Assembly: GCA_040285825.1 (NCBI GenBank)
Contig: JAUPSS010000005.1
Coordinates: 434,001-498,000, forward strand
Reading direction: 5' to 3'
DNA: 64,000 bases
From: Eukaryota sp. TZLM1-RC
Taxonomy: Eukaryota; Metamonada: BaSk clade
Below are positions 44,910 through 56,214 of the stretch, piece by piece. The notes beneath the pieces were generated by a model, which was not told the DNA's origin, did no database searches, and was given only the letters and a program-made list of their open reading frames with translations. Position 1 is the first letter of the stretch. Every line of letters begins with the position of its first letter. A program made the translations under genes and the position numbers.

Positions 44910-45273
44910 CAAATGACACTGTTTAACAAATATTTCCATCATTTGTGCTATTATTGCTGGTGTTTGCCAATGCATTAAACATTGCCAACATTCACAACTA
45001 AGTCAACTTTGTATCTTTATTCAAAGGGGTATTTTAAGGAAAGTCCGCAGTTGTATTCATATCAAAGCAGTCATTTTGGAATTTGAAATAAAAACAAGCC
45101 ATCTTATTAAGATTTTTTAATGAGGGAGGAAATTACAAATGTTCAACAACTCCCTACTTCCTTAAACGGCAAGAATCTCCACTTACATTGTAAAACACTT
45201 CTTGATCAAGAGCAAGTTTGACAGTATCAACCATCTTCCCAATGTCTTGCAAACCCAAACACAATGTGATTGG
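44910..45273. other. Spacer with a possible gene 3' fragment
   Basis: On the minus strand 45273-45155 reads LGLQDIGKMVDTVKLALDQE and stops soon after. It looks like a coding tail, but no upstream part survives because RLE-A sequence abuts it. Confidence 0.3.
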
Positions 45274-45482
45274 TTGTCAAATCTATTTGATGCTGAAGAT
45301 CATTTTCATAAGAATAATAGAGTTTATTATTATTAACTGGATTAGCTTAAACCTCCATCTTAGTGGATGTATTGTTTTTTAATTGTTGTAATGTCTCATA
45401 TGAATGACTAGATAATTTTATATCTCATAATCCTTAAAAAATTTCAAAATCAAAAAGTGTAGTGAACCCTTGTCCAAATTGT
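45274..45482 (+). pseudogene. RLE-A fragment, decayed
   Basis: Follows the RLE core of RLE-A (SNLFDAEDHFHKNNR) with substitutions and stops, ends at PCPNCL, and is joined to an RLE-B thumb fragment. Confidence 0.65.
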
Positions 45483-47185
45483 CTACTCAAGAGTCAAGTT
45501 CCTGATTATGCTCATCTTAGTCTACACTATGACAGTTTAGGTTGGAGAAAAGCCTCAATCCTTACTTCGTGTGCTTTTATCGGTGGATACAGAAATGCCA
45601 TATTCGAGTTGTTGGAAAGATTTACCGATTGGGAAGTTTTGTTCATGATGCTGTAAGAGACCAGTTATATTGTATGTGTAAATCTCATAGAATTGAATCC
45701 TTCTTGGAACCTCTGTTGTCAAATCTGTTTGATGCTGAAAATGATTTTCATAAGAATAATAGAGGTGATGTCATATTACCTGGATTAGATGGAAGCTTCA
45801 TTTTATTGGATGTAATGTCTGTTGATCCTTGTAATGCCTCAAATGAAAGGCTTGTTAATTCTGAAATTCATAATCCCCTTTCAAATGCTGAAAATTTTAA
45901 ATTCAAAAAATACAATGAACCTTTGTCCAAATTGGCCAGTCTACAGCATGCAAAATACAATTTGTATCCATTTGTATTTTCCCTTTTTGGTTCACTTGCA
46001 CCAACTGCTTTACGTTTTTTGGATGATTTTGAAATGATTGTAAAGAGAAGAACTGGCAGAAATTTCAACAGATTGTTTTGGCAAAATAGAATTATGTTTT
46101 CTATTTTTAAGGGGATGTTGAACATGGTTTCTGATGCTTTGCTTTCTCTTGGATCTCACTATGAGAGAGTTGCATCTAGTGTTTTTGTTTTGGGAGAGAT
46201 GGATTTTTTAGATGTTGATTTATAGGTTTAGAATAAAATTAAATTTTAAAAAAAAATTGGGAAGTTTTATTGACAACATCCCAAAGGTCAACTGTAGCTG
46301 CTTTTGATGAGGAAATAATAAAAATTGATGTAGAAAAATAGAATCGGCGCTTTCCCCAATCACTCAGTGACAATATTCCCGAAAAGAACTAACTAAATTT
46401 AAAATACCTTCTTCGAACTGTAAAGAACGACTGACTAAACTGCTGAATTGATCTTTATAAAAGTATCTGCAGCTCAGCTGTTTCAAATCAAGATCTTCAC
46501 TCATTTTTTTCCTTGGAAAAGGGTGTTTGTGAAAACAAGGCGTCAGATTCTTCACTTTTTGTAACCATTGTACCACGAAGATTTGGATTGTGTGCCACTA
46601 ATGAAGCATTTGTAACAAAAATGAGATTATATTTGAACATCCCCATTAACCAATTATTATCAAAAGAAAAATGTATTTGTTCGAATTCACCTCAACTCAC
46701 TTTGCGCCATGCTCTGAATTGTTCTAAATTGATAACTTATCGTTCTTCATTACATGATGCTGTTAGAGACACTGTTTTCAATATGGCTCAAACTGCAAGA
46801 ATATCGTGTATCAAAGAGCCCCTGCTGAAGGAAACACTTTCTCTGAATAATTTTGGTTCTGATGATAGAGGTGATGTATACTGTGATTGGATTGATAATT
46901 CCGAAGCTATTGTTGACTTTGTCTCATGTAATGTTGCAAATGATACTTTGGTTCACAGAAGAAGACTTAATCCTGTGGCTGCTCTGGATTTTGAAGCAAA
47001 AGAGAATGCTAGAAAATATGATAAAGATATTGAAGAGGCTAACGCTGATAGAAATACACAGCTGGTTTTTATTGCTTTCCCATTTTCGATAAAAGGAAGA
47101 TTATCAGATGAAGCAGAAACTATTTTGAATGATTTCCAAAAATGGTTCAAGAAAAAACAATGAAAAGATTTGATATCTTTTGATG
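45483..47185 (+). pseudogene. RLE-B retroelement split by an RLE-A insertion
   Basis: The left part (45483-45640) reads VPDYAHLSLHYDSLGWRKASILTSCAF and LLERFTDWE (thumb). The right part resumes at 46269 and reaches the zinc/RLE segment (46513-47163; zinc motif CICSNSPQLTLRHALNC intact, RGDV, VDFVSCNV). The end near RFDIF is cut, so the natural 3' tail is missing. Confidence 0.85.
45628..46268 (+). mobile_element. RLE-A insertion inside RLE-B, 13-bp target duplication
   Basis: ATTGGGAAGTTTT occurs at 45628-45640 and 46256-46268. Between them is a 5'-truncated RLE-A copy (45641-46255) that begins at VHDAVRDQLYCMCKSHRIESFLEP and is open to the stop after LDVDL at 46225. The tail is AAATTTTAAAAAAAA. 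The 5' truncation starts just past the zinc motif. The copy is almost identical to that at 49321-50859. Confidence 0.92.
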
Positions 47186-47577
47186 GCGTTGATAATAAGT
47201 GCTTCGTAATAATCTTTTGGAAATGTGAAAACAATTATTGGGGAAATTCACTGAAAACAAAACCGCAAAAGATTTGCAAAGATCATGGACAAACAATTGA
47301 CAAGATAGGTAAATGAATATGCAATTAGCTGCTAATTTAGTATATTTAATTGATTCAGATCAACAATTATTTATTGTTTTACCTTCCATCTCCACTTACA
47401 TCGTTTTGAATTAGCGATTGTCAGTGATGTTTACTGATTCCTTTTTACCACATAGTGGTAAATATATTAAAAAAAGGCAAAACTTTCTTAGAAGACAAAT
47501 TTTATATGTAAAAGACTACCAAATCAAATTAATTTGACCAAAAACTAAAAAAATTTAAATAAAAAACTAATCAACCT
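47186..47577. other. Unassigned spacer
   Basis: AT-rich; nothing recognised. Confidence 0.4.
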
Positions 47578-49143
47578 CTACAATTTCCTAAATTTAGCAA
47601 CAAAAAATCCATGAATATTATGAATATGTGGATAAAACCTCCTACAAAGCTTTACACTATCATCAAACCTCTTCCCTTCATTAACACAAATCCCGGGTTC
47701 TCCAAGTTCCAACCCTGTTTTCTCCAAAACAACATTACCCAAAGAGAGAGCATAATCTACCACATCTTCGTTTTCTTCAAGGGTAATTGAACACGTGGAA
47801 TAGACCAAAATTCCGTCCTTTTTGACCATACTGATTGCAGTTCTGATTAACTCTTTCTGTAAATGACTGGTTTTTTTAATATCATCATCAGTTCTTGAAA
47901 GTTTAACTGAAGGGTCCTTATCTATGACGCCAAGCCCAGAACAAGGCGCATCAAGTAAAATTCTGTCAAATTTCTGACCTAGTTTTTGACCTAGTTTCCG
48001 ACCATCATAATTGATTACCATTGATGACGTCACCCCTAATCTATGAATATTACCAATCAACCCTTTTGTTCTACTTATATTTGCATCATTAGCTACAACA
48101 ACGCCCTTGTTCTTCATTAGTTGGGCGATAAAGGTAGTTTTGCCACCAGGTGCGGCGCAAACATCCAAGACAGTTTCACTGGGTTTAGGGTCTAGGGCCA
48201 TTACTGGTAGCAAAGAAGCAGCTGATTGAATCATATAGTGCCCGCCCAAATACTCGGGAGTGGCGCCAATGGGAACTTGACTTTCAAAGACTACTAAGGC
48301 TTCCCTTGACCATTCTATAGGTTCTAAATTAACCCCTCTTGAGATCAGAGCCTTTGCCAAATCTTTTCTTCTGGTTTTAAGAGTATTTGTTCTAATTACT
48401 ATTGGCCTTGGAGAATCAGCTTGTTCGAGATAGGTGATTAATTCATGAGGGGAGAATATACGTAGAAACTTGGTAAGTAAGGAAGGAAGGAATTCATAAA
48501 ATGCAGCACAATCGATTGTTAACCGGTCAAGATAATCAACTCGTGATTTTGATGGATCACGTTTGGCAGAAAAGTCAGCAAGAACCTTGAGGACCGATTG
48601 AATTCTTTCATTGATTAATGAGCGGTCAGAAAGTGCGAGTTCCTCGTTTTCTGGGAAAATGATGATGTCATTTGACACGTCATCTTGAGTCAGCTCAGCA
48701 GCAGCTGATTCCTGAACATTCTTGACTATGATTAGAAGGAGGAGGAACTACGTACCGTGTTCTGCATATCGCTCGGCCTTTTCTTCAATTTCCATGTCTG
48801 AATCATCATCAGAGAGCTCTGAACCAAAGTCATCATCAAGAAGAGGAGCGTCTTCAAGGGAAGAATCATCGGAGAGTGTTTGAGCGGTACCACCTTCAGA
48901 CTCCTCAGAATCAGAAAAAAGATCTTTGCGTATTGGAGATTTAGGAGGGGTATCTGAAACAGAGGTAGACAACGGTATCGGTGCTGAAGACTCTGGAGCC
49001 TCTGGACTGGCTGAAAGAGGTTCCTCCATTGATACATTGGATTTTTTTGCGAGAGGTTGTGGTGTCTCATCCGCGAGTCCATGTTTTTTAAGAGATAGTC
49101 TCTTCTTTCTGGAGAGTAAAGGAGTGGCAGTGGAAGTACCCAT
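47578..49143 (-). CDS. NOP2: Nucleolar rRNA (cytosine-C5) methyltransferase NOP2-like
   Basis: Exons 49143-48756 and 48725-47578 join to 511 residues. The N-terminal ~170 residues are charged and low-complexity (KKRLSLKKHG..., DDSDMEIEEKAERYAE), as in nucleolar NOP2. The catalytic part has SPRPIVIRTNTLKTRRKDL, the SAM loop DVCAAPGGKTTFIAQLMKN, motif IV LLDAPCSGLGVIDKDP (Cys that releases product) and motif VI VYSTCSITLEENEDVV (catalytic Cys). Linkage and text fit NOP2/NSUN1, which methylates 25S/28S rRNA and is needed for 60S assembly; other NSUN members are less likely because of the N-terminal region and the DKDP-SVK segment. Stop TAG. The 3' side is a spacer, and an RLE-A element sits 165 bp upstream. 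Confidence 0.92.
48726..48755 (-). other. 30-nt intron in NOP2
   Basis: Begins GTACGT, holds an in-frame TAG, and ends TTCTAATCATAG. Splicing (phase 1) joins AERYAEH to VKNVQESAAAELTQDD in frame. CTAAT is a likely branch site 4 nt before the AG. Confidence 0.9.
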
Positions 49144-49307
49144 TAGGTTAGGTTTGTAAATGTTTGAAAGACTAGGTATTGAAATTCAACCGTGGTTTTC
49201 ATTTTGTGCACAAAATTATTCTGATTTTTCTGATTTTTCCCTTTTCCTGAGTTCTTGATTGCTCTGTATGCCCCACAACTATGATTTTCTTATGGAACTT
49301 AAAGATA
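49144..49307. other. NOP2 upstream region
   Basis: Probably the promoter; no motif assigned. Confidence 0.4.
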
Positions 49308-50872
49308 TTCGTTATTTAAATTTTTTTTAAATTTAGTTTTATTCTAAACCTATCAATCAACATCTAAAAAATCCAACTCTCCCAAAACAAAAACACTAGA
49401 TGCAACTCTCTCATAGTGAGATCCAAGAGAAAGCAAAGCATCAGAAACCATCTTCAACATCTCCTTAAAAATAGAAAACACAATTCTATTTTGCCAAAAC
49501 AATCTGTTGAAATTTCTGCCAGTTCTTCTCTTTACAATCATTTCAAAATCATCCAAAAAACGTAGAGCAGTTGGTGCAAGTGAACCAAAAAGGGAAAATA
49601 CAAATGGATACAAATTGTATTTTGCATGCTGTAGACTGGCCAATTTGGACAAAGGTTCATTGTATTTTTTGAATTTAAAATTTTCAGCATTTGAAAGGGG
49701 ATTATGAATTTCAGAATTAACAAGCCTTTCATTTGAGGCATTACAAGGATCAACAGACATTACATCCAATAAAATGAAGCTTCCATCTAATCCAGGTAAT
49801 ATGACATCACCTCTATTATTCTTATGAAAATCATTTTCAGCATCAAACAGATTTGACAACAGAGGTTCCAAGAAGGATTCAATTCTATGAGATTTACACA
49901 TACAATATAACTGGTCTCTTACAGCATCATGAACCTTGCTTCTAAGAGTAATAAAATGTTTACAATTTAACAAATGAGTAGTTGTAATTTCTCGAGAACA
50001 TTTACAAATTAAATTATGAGGTAAATTATCAGGCCAGATAAAGGAACGAAATCTCATATTCAGAGTCCAAGCAGAATCGGATAAGAGAGTACCATAAACT
50101 TGTGGAATTGTTGTTACTAAGGCAGAAGAAGTACTGTCACACATATCTTGTAAAAGATTTGCAAAAGTGGGATTCTTTTTCTTGGCCAAGTCTAACATCA
50201 AAATCCAAGCTTTCAAAAATCTTTGACAATTTTTGTTGAAGCTTTTTACAGCAAAACTGTAAATTAAATAGAGATCGGTTTGGAATTTCTTGAATAGATT
50301 GAGGAAAACATTTGGTCCAAATTTGTGGCGGCAATTTTTCAAGTTCACAAGATAACTCATACAAATAGGGACTACAATTGGGGACTAACAGATGAGAATC
50401 ATCAGGAAATCTACGAGAAAATTCATAAATAAAATTTTTGCCACCACCCAAGAATGCTGATTGACACAAAATTGAAGATTTAGTAAATCCAATACCCCCC
50501 AAATTTGCTGAAGAAAATAAGTGACTTTTCAACATTCCTGGTTCTACATCCAATAAATCAGCAAAAAATTCTGTTCTCAATGAATTGAATGAACGACAAA
50601 AATCTAATGCTATGGAAGGAGCACAAGATCTCAAAATGTGGGTTATTCTCCCAGTGTAGCAAATTTTAAGCATGAAAAATTTAATATGCTTTTCTATAAC
50701 TAAAGAAGAAATTGAATCAAGTTCAATTTTCATTTTTTCCAAAATAACTTGCAATTCATTCTGAATTTGAGGCACATTTCCTAGCCAACAACCAAGGAAC
50801 TTAAAAGCATCACTACTATAATTCGTAAAAGGGACAATAGAATCGTTTATCACGAGGTCTTCGTTATTTAAA
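49308..50872 (-). mobile_element. RLE-A retroelement insertion, 13-bp target duplication
   Basis: TTCGTTATTTAAA occurs at 49308-49320 and 50860-50872. The minus-strand insert (50859-49321) starts within the reverse-transcriptase tail at DLVINDSIVPF, passes the thumb (KHIKFFMLKICY, GGIGFTKSSILCQSAFLGGG), a frameshift near 50150-50190, the zinc motif CKCSREITTTHLLNC (intact), RGDVILPGLDGS, LLDVMSVDP and ends at LDVD. The tail is AAATTTAAAAAAAATTT. This copy is young. Confidence 0.92.
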
Positions 50873-51077
50873 AGATCATTTGAACGATCTTGCCTCTGAT
50901 CATGATGCCTAATAGAAGTCCCTCGAGCGTAAACTGTATTTGTGTATTTGATATTCACATTTCTCTTCATCTTTCAACAAAATTTAGAATTTCGGAAAAA
51001 TTGGAAATGTTGTTCCAAGAAATTATTTGAAACATGATTTTTTTAGAAGAAGTCAAGGTTCAGTTAGTCCTAGAATA
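50873..51077. other. Spacer
   Basis: Contains the flank of the RLE-A insertion site, which contributes a spurious start to the frame running into the element (to 50970). Confidence 0.5.
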
Positions 51078-51583
51078 ATATTTATTGAACATGCACACTT
51101 AATGAAATTAATTCATAACTAATGGGACGAAATTCATTGAACCAAGATTTCTTCTGCAAAATCTTGATCTGCTTGCTGTCTAGCTAAAGCTTCTCTTATT
51201 CGATTGAAAAACCGAGGTAATGTATTAATAATGGCAAATTGAATTCAAGGGCGCCATAAAAAGTTATCAAATCTTTTCATTGCTTTTCTTGAACCATTTT
51301 TGGAAATCATTCAAAAAAGTTAATGCTTCTACTGATAGTCTTCCGTTTATCGAAAATGGGAAAGCAATAAAAACTAGCTGTGTCTTTCTATTAGCATTAG
51401 GTTCTTCGATATTCTTGTCATATTTTCTATGTTTTTCTTTTGCTTTATAATCAAGGGCACTCACAGGATTAAGTTTTCTTCTGTGAATCAAAGTGTCATT
51501 TGCAACATTACATGAGACAAAGTCAACAATAGCTTCAGAATTATCAATCCAATCACAGTATACATTACCTCTATCATCAGAAA
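51078..51583 (-). pseudogene. RLE-B retroelement, 3' fragment
   Basis: Minus strand: the RLE core from DDRGNVYCDWIDN to KHRKYDKNIEE and the C-terminus, with a broken frame near 51290, and tail ending TTCAATAAAT. Truncated at its 5' end at 51583, about 100 bp before NAE1. Confidence 0.82.
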
Positions 51584-51679
51584 GTTAGTCCTGTAGTAGG
51601 AAGAAACATCTACTCCATTTTAATTTAAAAGTAAAAATTGAGGTGAATAATATTAAATTTAGTCACACTCCCCATTCCA

Positions 51680-53221
51680 ATGTTTGATCCTACACAGAGG
51701 TACGACCGTCAGATACGTCTTTGGGGCTCTCATGGTCAAGCTCGTCTAGTCTCTTCCAAAATCCTTGTTTTTGGCAGTTGTCCTGCTACTTCTGAAACTT
51801 TAAAAAACCTTGTTCTTCCAGGAATCGGAGAAGTGGTTGTCATTGATGATGCCACTGTCACAGAACGTGACATTCATCGAGACTTCTTCCTTCACCAGAC
51901 AGATATCGGATCCTCCAGAGCTGATTCCATATGCAAACATCTCTCCAAGATCAACGATTCAGTTTCCTTTACTTCACTTCATCAAGATCCTAACACCGTT
52001 TCCCGTTCTGTCAATTTCATTGAGAAGCACAAGCCCTCTATTGTGCTAGGAATTACGTTGACTGTTACGTCGTCTAGTATTTGTTTCAAACTGTGTAATC
52101 AATCATCAATCCCATTTTTGACCCTTTCCATTATTGGCCCTTTCTTTTCTTTACGTTTATTTGCTGGTCTTTACGGGTCAATTGAGACACATTTTGACCC
52201 TATTTTTGACCCTTTGCTCAACTCTCCCCCTAAGAAAGTGACTGAATTAGTCAGTGTCTTTCACAATAATGGTTTTGGTGACCATATTCCATGGCCTGTC
52301 ATGTGCCTTGCTGCCATAGACCATCTTAAAAGCAAAGGTGAAATTGGTAGCACGGTAAGTAAACAAGATATGGGAAAAGTCAAACTGATTCTCAAAGACT
52401 GGAAAGGAAAAAGATTTGATATTGAGAGTATTGTTGAGTGTGAGTCTAATCTTTATACTGCTTTCAGTTCTCTAGACGTACCACCATCAGTTGATGAATG
52501 TTTCAGAATTGTTCAATCAAAAGCAATACCAGAAGGTCAAAAATCTGATCATTTTTGGTCTTTGATGACGTGTCTTTTTGAGTTTTATACACGACATTCA
52601 CGCCTTCCCCATAATGGTTTCGTTCCTGATATGGATTCTGATCCCCAATCTTATGGTATTATCAGGCAGTCTTATAGACTGGCATTTGAAAAAGATATTG
52701 AATGTTTAAAAGACATTTATCAAGAGAAAATTGGTAGTATTAATAATGGAATTGAATCTGAAATAGTTCGGCTTTGTAAAAATTCCAGAACCATACATAT
52801 TTCACAATACCCTTTGTCATTTCTTCCATTTGACACTTTGAAACAAGAAATTATTGATAATCCAAACCAAGAATCACTTGCTACCTTTATATTCCCTCTC
52901 ACCATTGCCTTTCTAAGGTTTAAAGAAGCACATGGAAGATTTCCTTTAAACAATATAGATGATCGACAAGCTCTGCAGTTGTTGTTGGATCATTTGGAAA
53001 CTGAAATTGGCGTGGAAAAATATTTTGATTCGGCAACTGGTCATGATTTGATTGATGAAATGATTAGATCAAAAGACGCACTTCTTCATTGCATCTGCTC
53101 AATCAGTGGATCAATCACTGCACAAGAAGTCATCAAGGTTGTTACAAAACAATTTACCCCAATTAGTAATACTTTTATTTGGAATGGAATTAAAGGTTTT
53201 GGTGACGTTCTTAAGTTGTAA
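51680..53221 (+). CDS. NAE1: NEDD8-activating enzyme E1 regulatory subunit (NAE1/ULA1/APP-BP1)
   Basis: A 513-residue intronless gene. The N-terminal E1-like block reads QRYDRQIRLWGSHGQARL, KILVFGSC and LVLPGIGEVVVIDDATV (adenylation-domain fold). It lacks a catalytic-cysteine half, as expected for this subunit. The diagnostic mid-section has LPHNGFVPDMDSDPQSY, and the C-terminus has CSISGSITAQEVIKVVTKQFTPISNTFIWNG, both NAE1 signatures. Partnered with UBA3, it activates NEDD8 for cullin modification. Length is close to known members (about 530). The ATG at 51680 leads straight into the conserved YDRQ block. The upstream region is short (about 95 bp to an RLE-B fragment). Stop TAA. Confidence 0.95.
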   Translation: MFDPTQRYDRQIRLWGSHGQARLVSSKILVFGSCPATSETLKNLVLPGIGEVVVIDDATVTERDIHRDFFLHQTDIGSSRADSICKHLSKINDSVSFTSLHQDPNTVSRSVNFIEKHKPSIVLGITLTVTSSSICFKLCNQSSIPFLTLSIIGPFFSLRLFAGLYGSIETHFDPIFDPLLNSPPKKVTELVSVFHNNGFGDHIPWPVMCLAAIDHLKSKGEIGSTVSKQDMGKVKLILKDWKGKRFDIESIVECESNLYTAFSSLDVPPSVDECFRIVQSKAIPEGQKSDHFWSLMTCLFEFYTRHSRLPHNGFVPDMDSDPQSYGIIRQSYRLAFEKDIECLKDIYQEKIGSINNGIESEIVRLCKNSRTIHISQYPLSFLPFDTLKQEIIDNPNQESLATFIFPLTIAFLRFKEAHGRFPLNNIDDRQALQLLLDHLETEIGVEKYFDSATGHDLIDEMIRSKDALLHCICSISGSITAQEVIKVVTKQFTPISNTFIWNGIKGFGDVLKL

Positions 53222-54170
53222 TTAGTAAAAATTCTTGTATGTTTTGTGTTATTTCTGAACGTTTGTTGGTAGAAACTATTTTTTATAGAAGGTGATGTTT
53301 CTAATATAATAAAAGTAAAATTAAATAATTAGCAACTAGTAGCCCAAGTTCCGAAACGAAGAGGAATCATTGCATCATTCTGTTAACAAAAGTCAACACA
53401 ACCATAAAAAAACTGAATTTATTGCCAAAGGGAGTAGTTAACGTATCTTGTAACGAAATGAAACACAACCGTACAATGAAGACAACGTTAATTTATACAA
53501 AGTGATGAGAATAGATTTGAAGCTTAAATTCACTGTATTGAGATGAGAACATTGATAAACATGATAAATATTCAAAAATGCAAAACCTACAAGCGTTATA
53601 TAGAAAATTATAAACAATATGACCTTTGAAAAACACAATAATTGAAATAACAACATGAATTTCACTACTAACCATAGAAGATCTCCAAAAATCTGAGAAA
53701 TATACTGTGATTTGGAATTAATTAATAATAAATAGATCAGTTACCAAAGTATTGCTTGATGAAAATTTTATTACATCATCTTTGTACACCACAGTTTTCA
53801 ATAGGATACAGTACATTTTGAATGATTTAACCTCAGATCCACGACCAGCCATCACCAAATTAGTACTTTAAAGGCAAGTTTTATGAATAAGTAAAAGTGG
53901 TGCCGGTTCCCATTACTCATTCTGTTAAAGATTCAAGATGTATATATTATAGAAATTCAAATTCAGTACTCAGTATTGAGTTGAATTAATGACGCAAATT
54001 CTCAATCCTTCAATAAATGAGGATGTGAGAGGTTTAAAGTCTATTTTAGGATTGTAGTTGCCAATAATTACGAAAGGATTTATCGAATAAAAATGACAAA
54101 GCATGACTACTAAAATATCAATGACACCAAGAAAGCGTTTTCTGAAGTAAATCAAGGCTGATTTCCAACC
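53222..54170. other. Long intergenic spacer
   Basis: 950 bp, AT-rich; no gene or shared repeat recognised. It may include the lost N-terminal part of the Fanzor relic that follows, but nothing readable remains. Confidence 0.4.
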
Positions 54171-54407
54171 ATGAAGGATGGCGATGAATACTATACATCA
54201 GCCAAAGTGAACTGTTGCAAAGTTTTCCATGAAGACCTTTACTTTATAGAGAATGGAAAAAGGGAAAAGTCTAAAGCCTATTTTACATGTCCAGAATGTG
54301 GGATGGTTTGGTCAAGAGATATCTCTGCATCGAGAAACCAGTGCGAGATTGCAGTAAGTAAGTATTTTTTGAACACAAGACCCCTAGCTTTTAGAAGACC
54401 TCAGTAA
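54171..54407 (+). pseudogene. Fanzor/TnpB-like C-terminal fragment
   Basis: A 78-codon open stretch holds DEYYTSAKVNCC, then about 25 residues later CPECGMVWSRDISASRN and finally RPLAFRRP. The spacing and text (DE-Y-x-TS, Cys pair, C-x-x-CG, W-x-RD-x-x-ASRN) are those of the TnpB/Fanzor zinc ribbon and RuvC-III motif, with the last catalytic Asp retained. The rest of the gene (RuvC-I and II, N-terminus) is absent. It differs from the relic at 20440 (NAVLDM against SASRN), so it is not a duplicate of that copy. Confidence 0.7.
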
Positions 54408-54413
54408 GAGTAT

Positions 54414-54543
54414 TCAAATCCAACGTATTTTGATCTAAGCCAATCATTTCCGGATGGTTAAGTTTAGACATGTGGATGTGGTTGAAGTTCTGGAAGTTGA
54501 CATTTCAGACAGATAATTCATAACTTGCTCCCCTATTCACTAT
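54414..54543. promoter_or_regulatory. LANCL upstream region
   Basis: 130 bp between the Fanzor fragment and the LANCL ATG. It must hold at least the core promoter; no motif assigned. Confidence 0.35.
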
Positions 54544-55749
54544 ATGCCAGATAGATATCATAGGAATCGCTTCAAGCGACACCAATTGGACATTGAGGAC
54601 ACAAAGCACAAGCTTTATGATGCTGCCAAACGACTCATACAGAGTCTATCCTCTCCCTCTGTTCTGTCATCAATACCTTATGTCCATGTCTATAATGGAG
54701 TTGTAGGTGTTTTGTACGCCTTGGGTCATGCAAGTTTGATTTTACCAGAAGCTGGAGTTGTGGTTGAATCAATTTTACGTGATATTGATATAGCGAAGCT
54801 AGTTGAACTTCATGGTGGGCAATCAGCTGGGCTTTTATCTCAATGTAGTGCGTTTGGAGTTTATGCACTTGCTCTGTATATCATTGGTCATCAGACCGAT
54901 GCAGTTCAACAGGCTCAAATGGCAATCTCCAAAGCAGAGGAAGTTCTAGAGTATTTCATTGATGATGAAGTGTTGTATGGAAGGGCAGGTTTACTTGCAA
55001 TATTACAACAGATAGAGAAGATACTTCCGGAGACTCAAGGTCAACACATCCTACGAGTACGACAACGCATCGTTCAACAGCTCATTCATAATCTTGAAAA
55101 GATTACGGTTGGAGATCTTCCCCTGGTTCTACTATGGAATGATGCACCCTTGCTGGGAGCAGCTCATGGTCTTTCTGGTGTGTTACATGTCTTGCTCAAC
55201 GACCTTAAATTACTGGATGAAAGAGAGAAGTCACTTGTTTTTCAGAGCTGCAAAGCATTTGTTCGATTGCAACTGAGATCAGGTAATTTCCCTGCATCCA
55301 TAGATAACAAGCACGAGGAACTAGTGCAGTGGTGTCATGGATGTCCTGGTGTCATCCCATTCCTAATAGCAGCGAAGAATCGTATTTGCGAGATCTCAAC
55401 ATGTGGTGATCTAGCCAAGCTGTATGATTCAGCTCTCGTCAAGGCAATAGAACTAACTTGGAAGAAAGGTCTCTTAACTAAAGGACCGTCTATATGCCAT
55501 GGTACATCAGGGAATGGTTATGCCTTCCTCAGATACTACCTTGACAACCATATCCAAAATAGTTTGATCGACGCACTCCAATTTGCATTGTTTGCGTCGG
55601 AACAAGAATATGGGATATCACGCCCAACCTCTCCTCACTCCCTGTTCATTGGTGATGCTGGAGTTCTTTTGTACATTACTGATTGTGTTTTGTGTATCGA
55701 GAATAGATCAGATGAAGTCAGTGGTCCTGTAGGTGTCCCTTTTCTTTGA
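54544..55749 (+). CDS. LanC-like protein
   Basis: A 401-residue intronless gene. The LanC fold (alpha/alpha barrel) is shown by repeated glycine-rich turns: VYNGVVGVLYALGHA, EVLYGRAGLLAILQQ, APLLGAAHGLSGVLHVL, WCHGCPGVIPFL, ICHGTSGNGYAFLRYY and SLFIGDAGVLLYI. The zinc ligands are the Cys of WCHG (about residue 263) and Cys-His of CHG (about 317-318). LanC cyclases make lanthionine bridges; eukaryotic LANCL proteins join glutathione to dehydroalanine- or dehydrobutyrine-containing damaged peptides. The length matches LANCL1/2 (about 400). The ATG at 54544 gives a charged N-terminus like other members. Stop TGA. Confidence 0.92.
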   Translation: MPDRYHRNRFKRHQLDIEDTKHKLYDAAKRLIQSLSSPSVLSSIPYVHVYNGVVGVLYALGHASLILPEAGVVVESILRDIDIAKLVELHGGQSAGLLSQCSAFGVYALALYIIGHQTDAVQQAQMAISKAEEVLEYFIDDEVLYGRAGLLAILQQIEKILPETQGQHILRVRQRIVQQLIHNLEKITVGDLPLVLLWNDAPLLGAAHGLSGVLHVLLNDLKLLDEREKSLVFQSCKAFVRLQLRSGNFPASIDNKHEELVQWCHGCPGVIPFLIAAKNRICEISTCGDLAKLYDSALVKAIELTWKKGLLTKGPSICHGTSGNGYAFLRYYLDNHIQNSLIDALQFALFASEQEYGISRPTSPHSLFIGDAGVLLYITDCVLCIENRSDEVSGPVGVPFL

Positions 55750-56124
55750 TGTTGTTACAATAACAAGATTATAATAATCACTATAAGATTTTGGTTCAAT
55801 CCACCCACTCAATCATGGTTCTCAAAATTTAATATAATTTGGTTAGTCAAAAACAGGATTAATCTTGCCCATCTATACTATCCATTAAGAGATAAAAACA
55901 AAATGTCGACTCTAGATGTTCAACCTCTCAAAGTTGCTAGACATCTTTCAAAAGCTTTCAAAAGCGGGCAGTATTGATTGCACATCCTCTGTAAAAGTAC
56001 CTCGTTCTAAACTACTCTCGGAAAAGTTGACAAACGACAGTACTGTTGAAGCACTGGACCAGAAACAATCTCATCGAATAAAAATAATGTGTCACTCAAG
56101 TTTATGCGGAATAAAAGTATCACT
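55750..56124. other. LANCL downstream spacer
   Basis: No gene recognised. Confidence 0.4.
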
Positions 56125-56200
56125 CATTGATAATATAACAACGAGAAACTTAAACAACAATCTTGAAATTCTAAATCTTCATACCCCAAACTAATGGAAA
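56125..56200 (-). pseudogene. RLE-F 3' tail fragment
   Basis: Matches the tail of the minus-strand RLE-F copy at 3545-3600 (AACGAGAAACT...). It faces the plus-strand RLE-F fragment that follows, forming a tail-against-head arrangement. Confidence 0.55.
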
Positions 56201-56214
56201 AAAATCAATAATGT

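Noticed and set aside
50860-50970. An N-terminal extension (MKRNVNIKYTN...) of the RLE-A ORF
   Set aside because: It is host flanking sequence beyond the target duplication that happens to be in frame with the truncated element.
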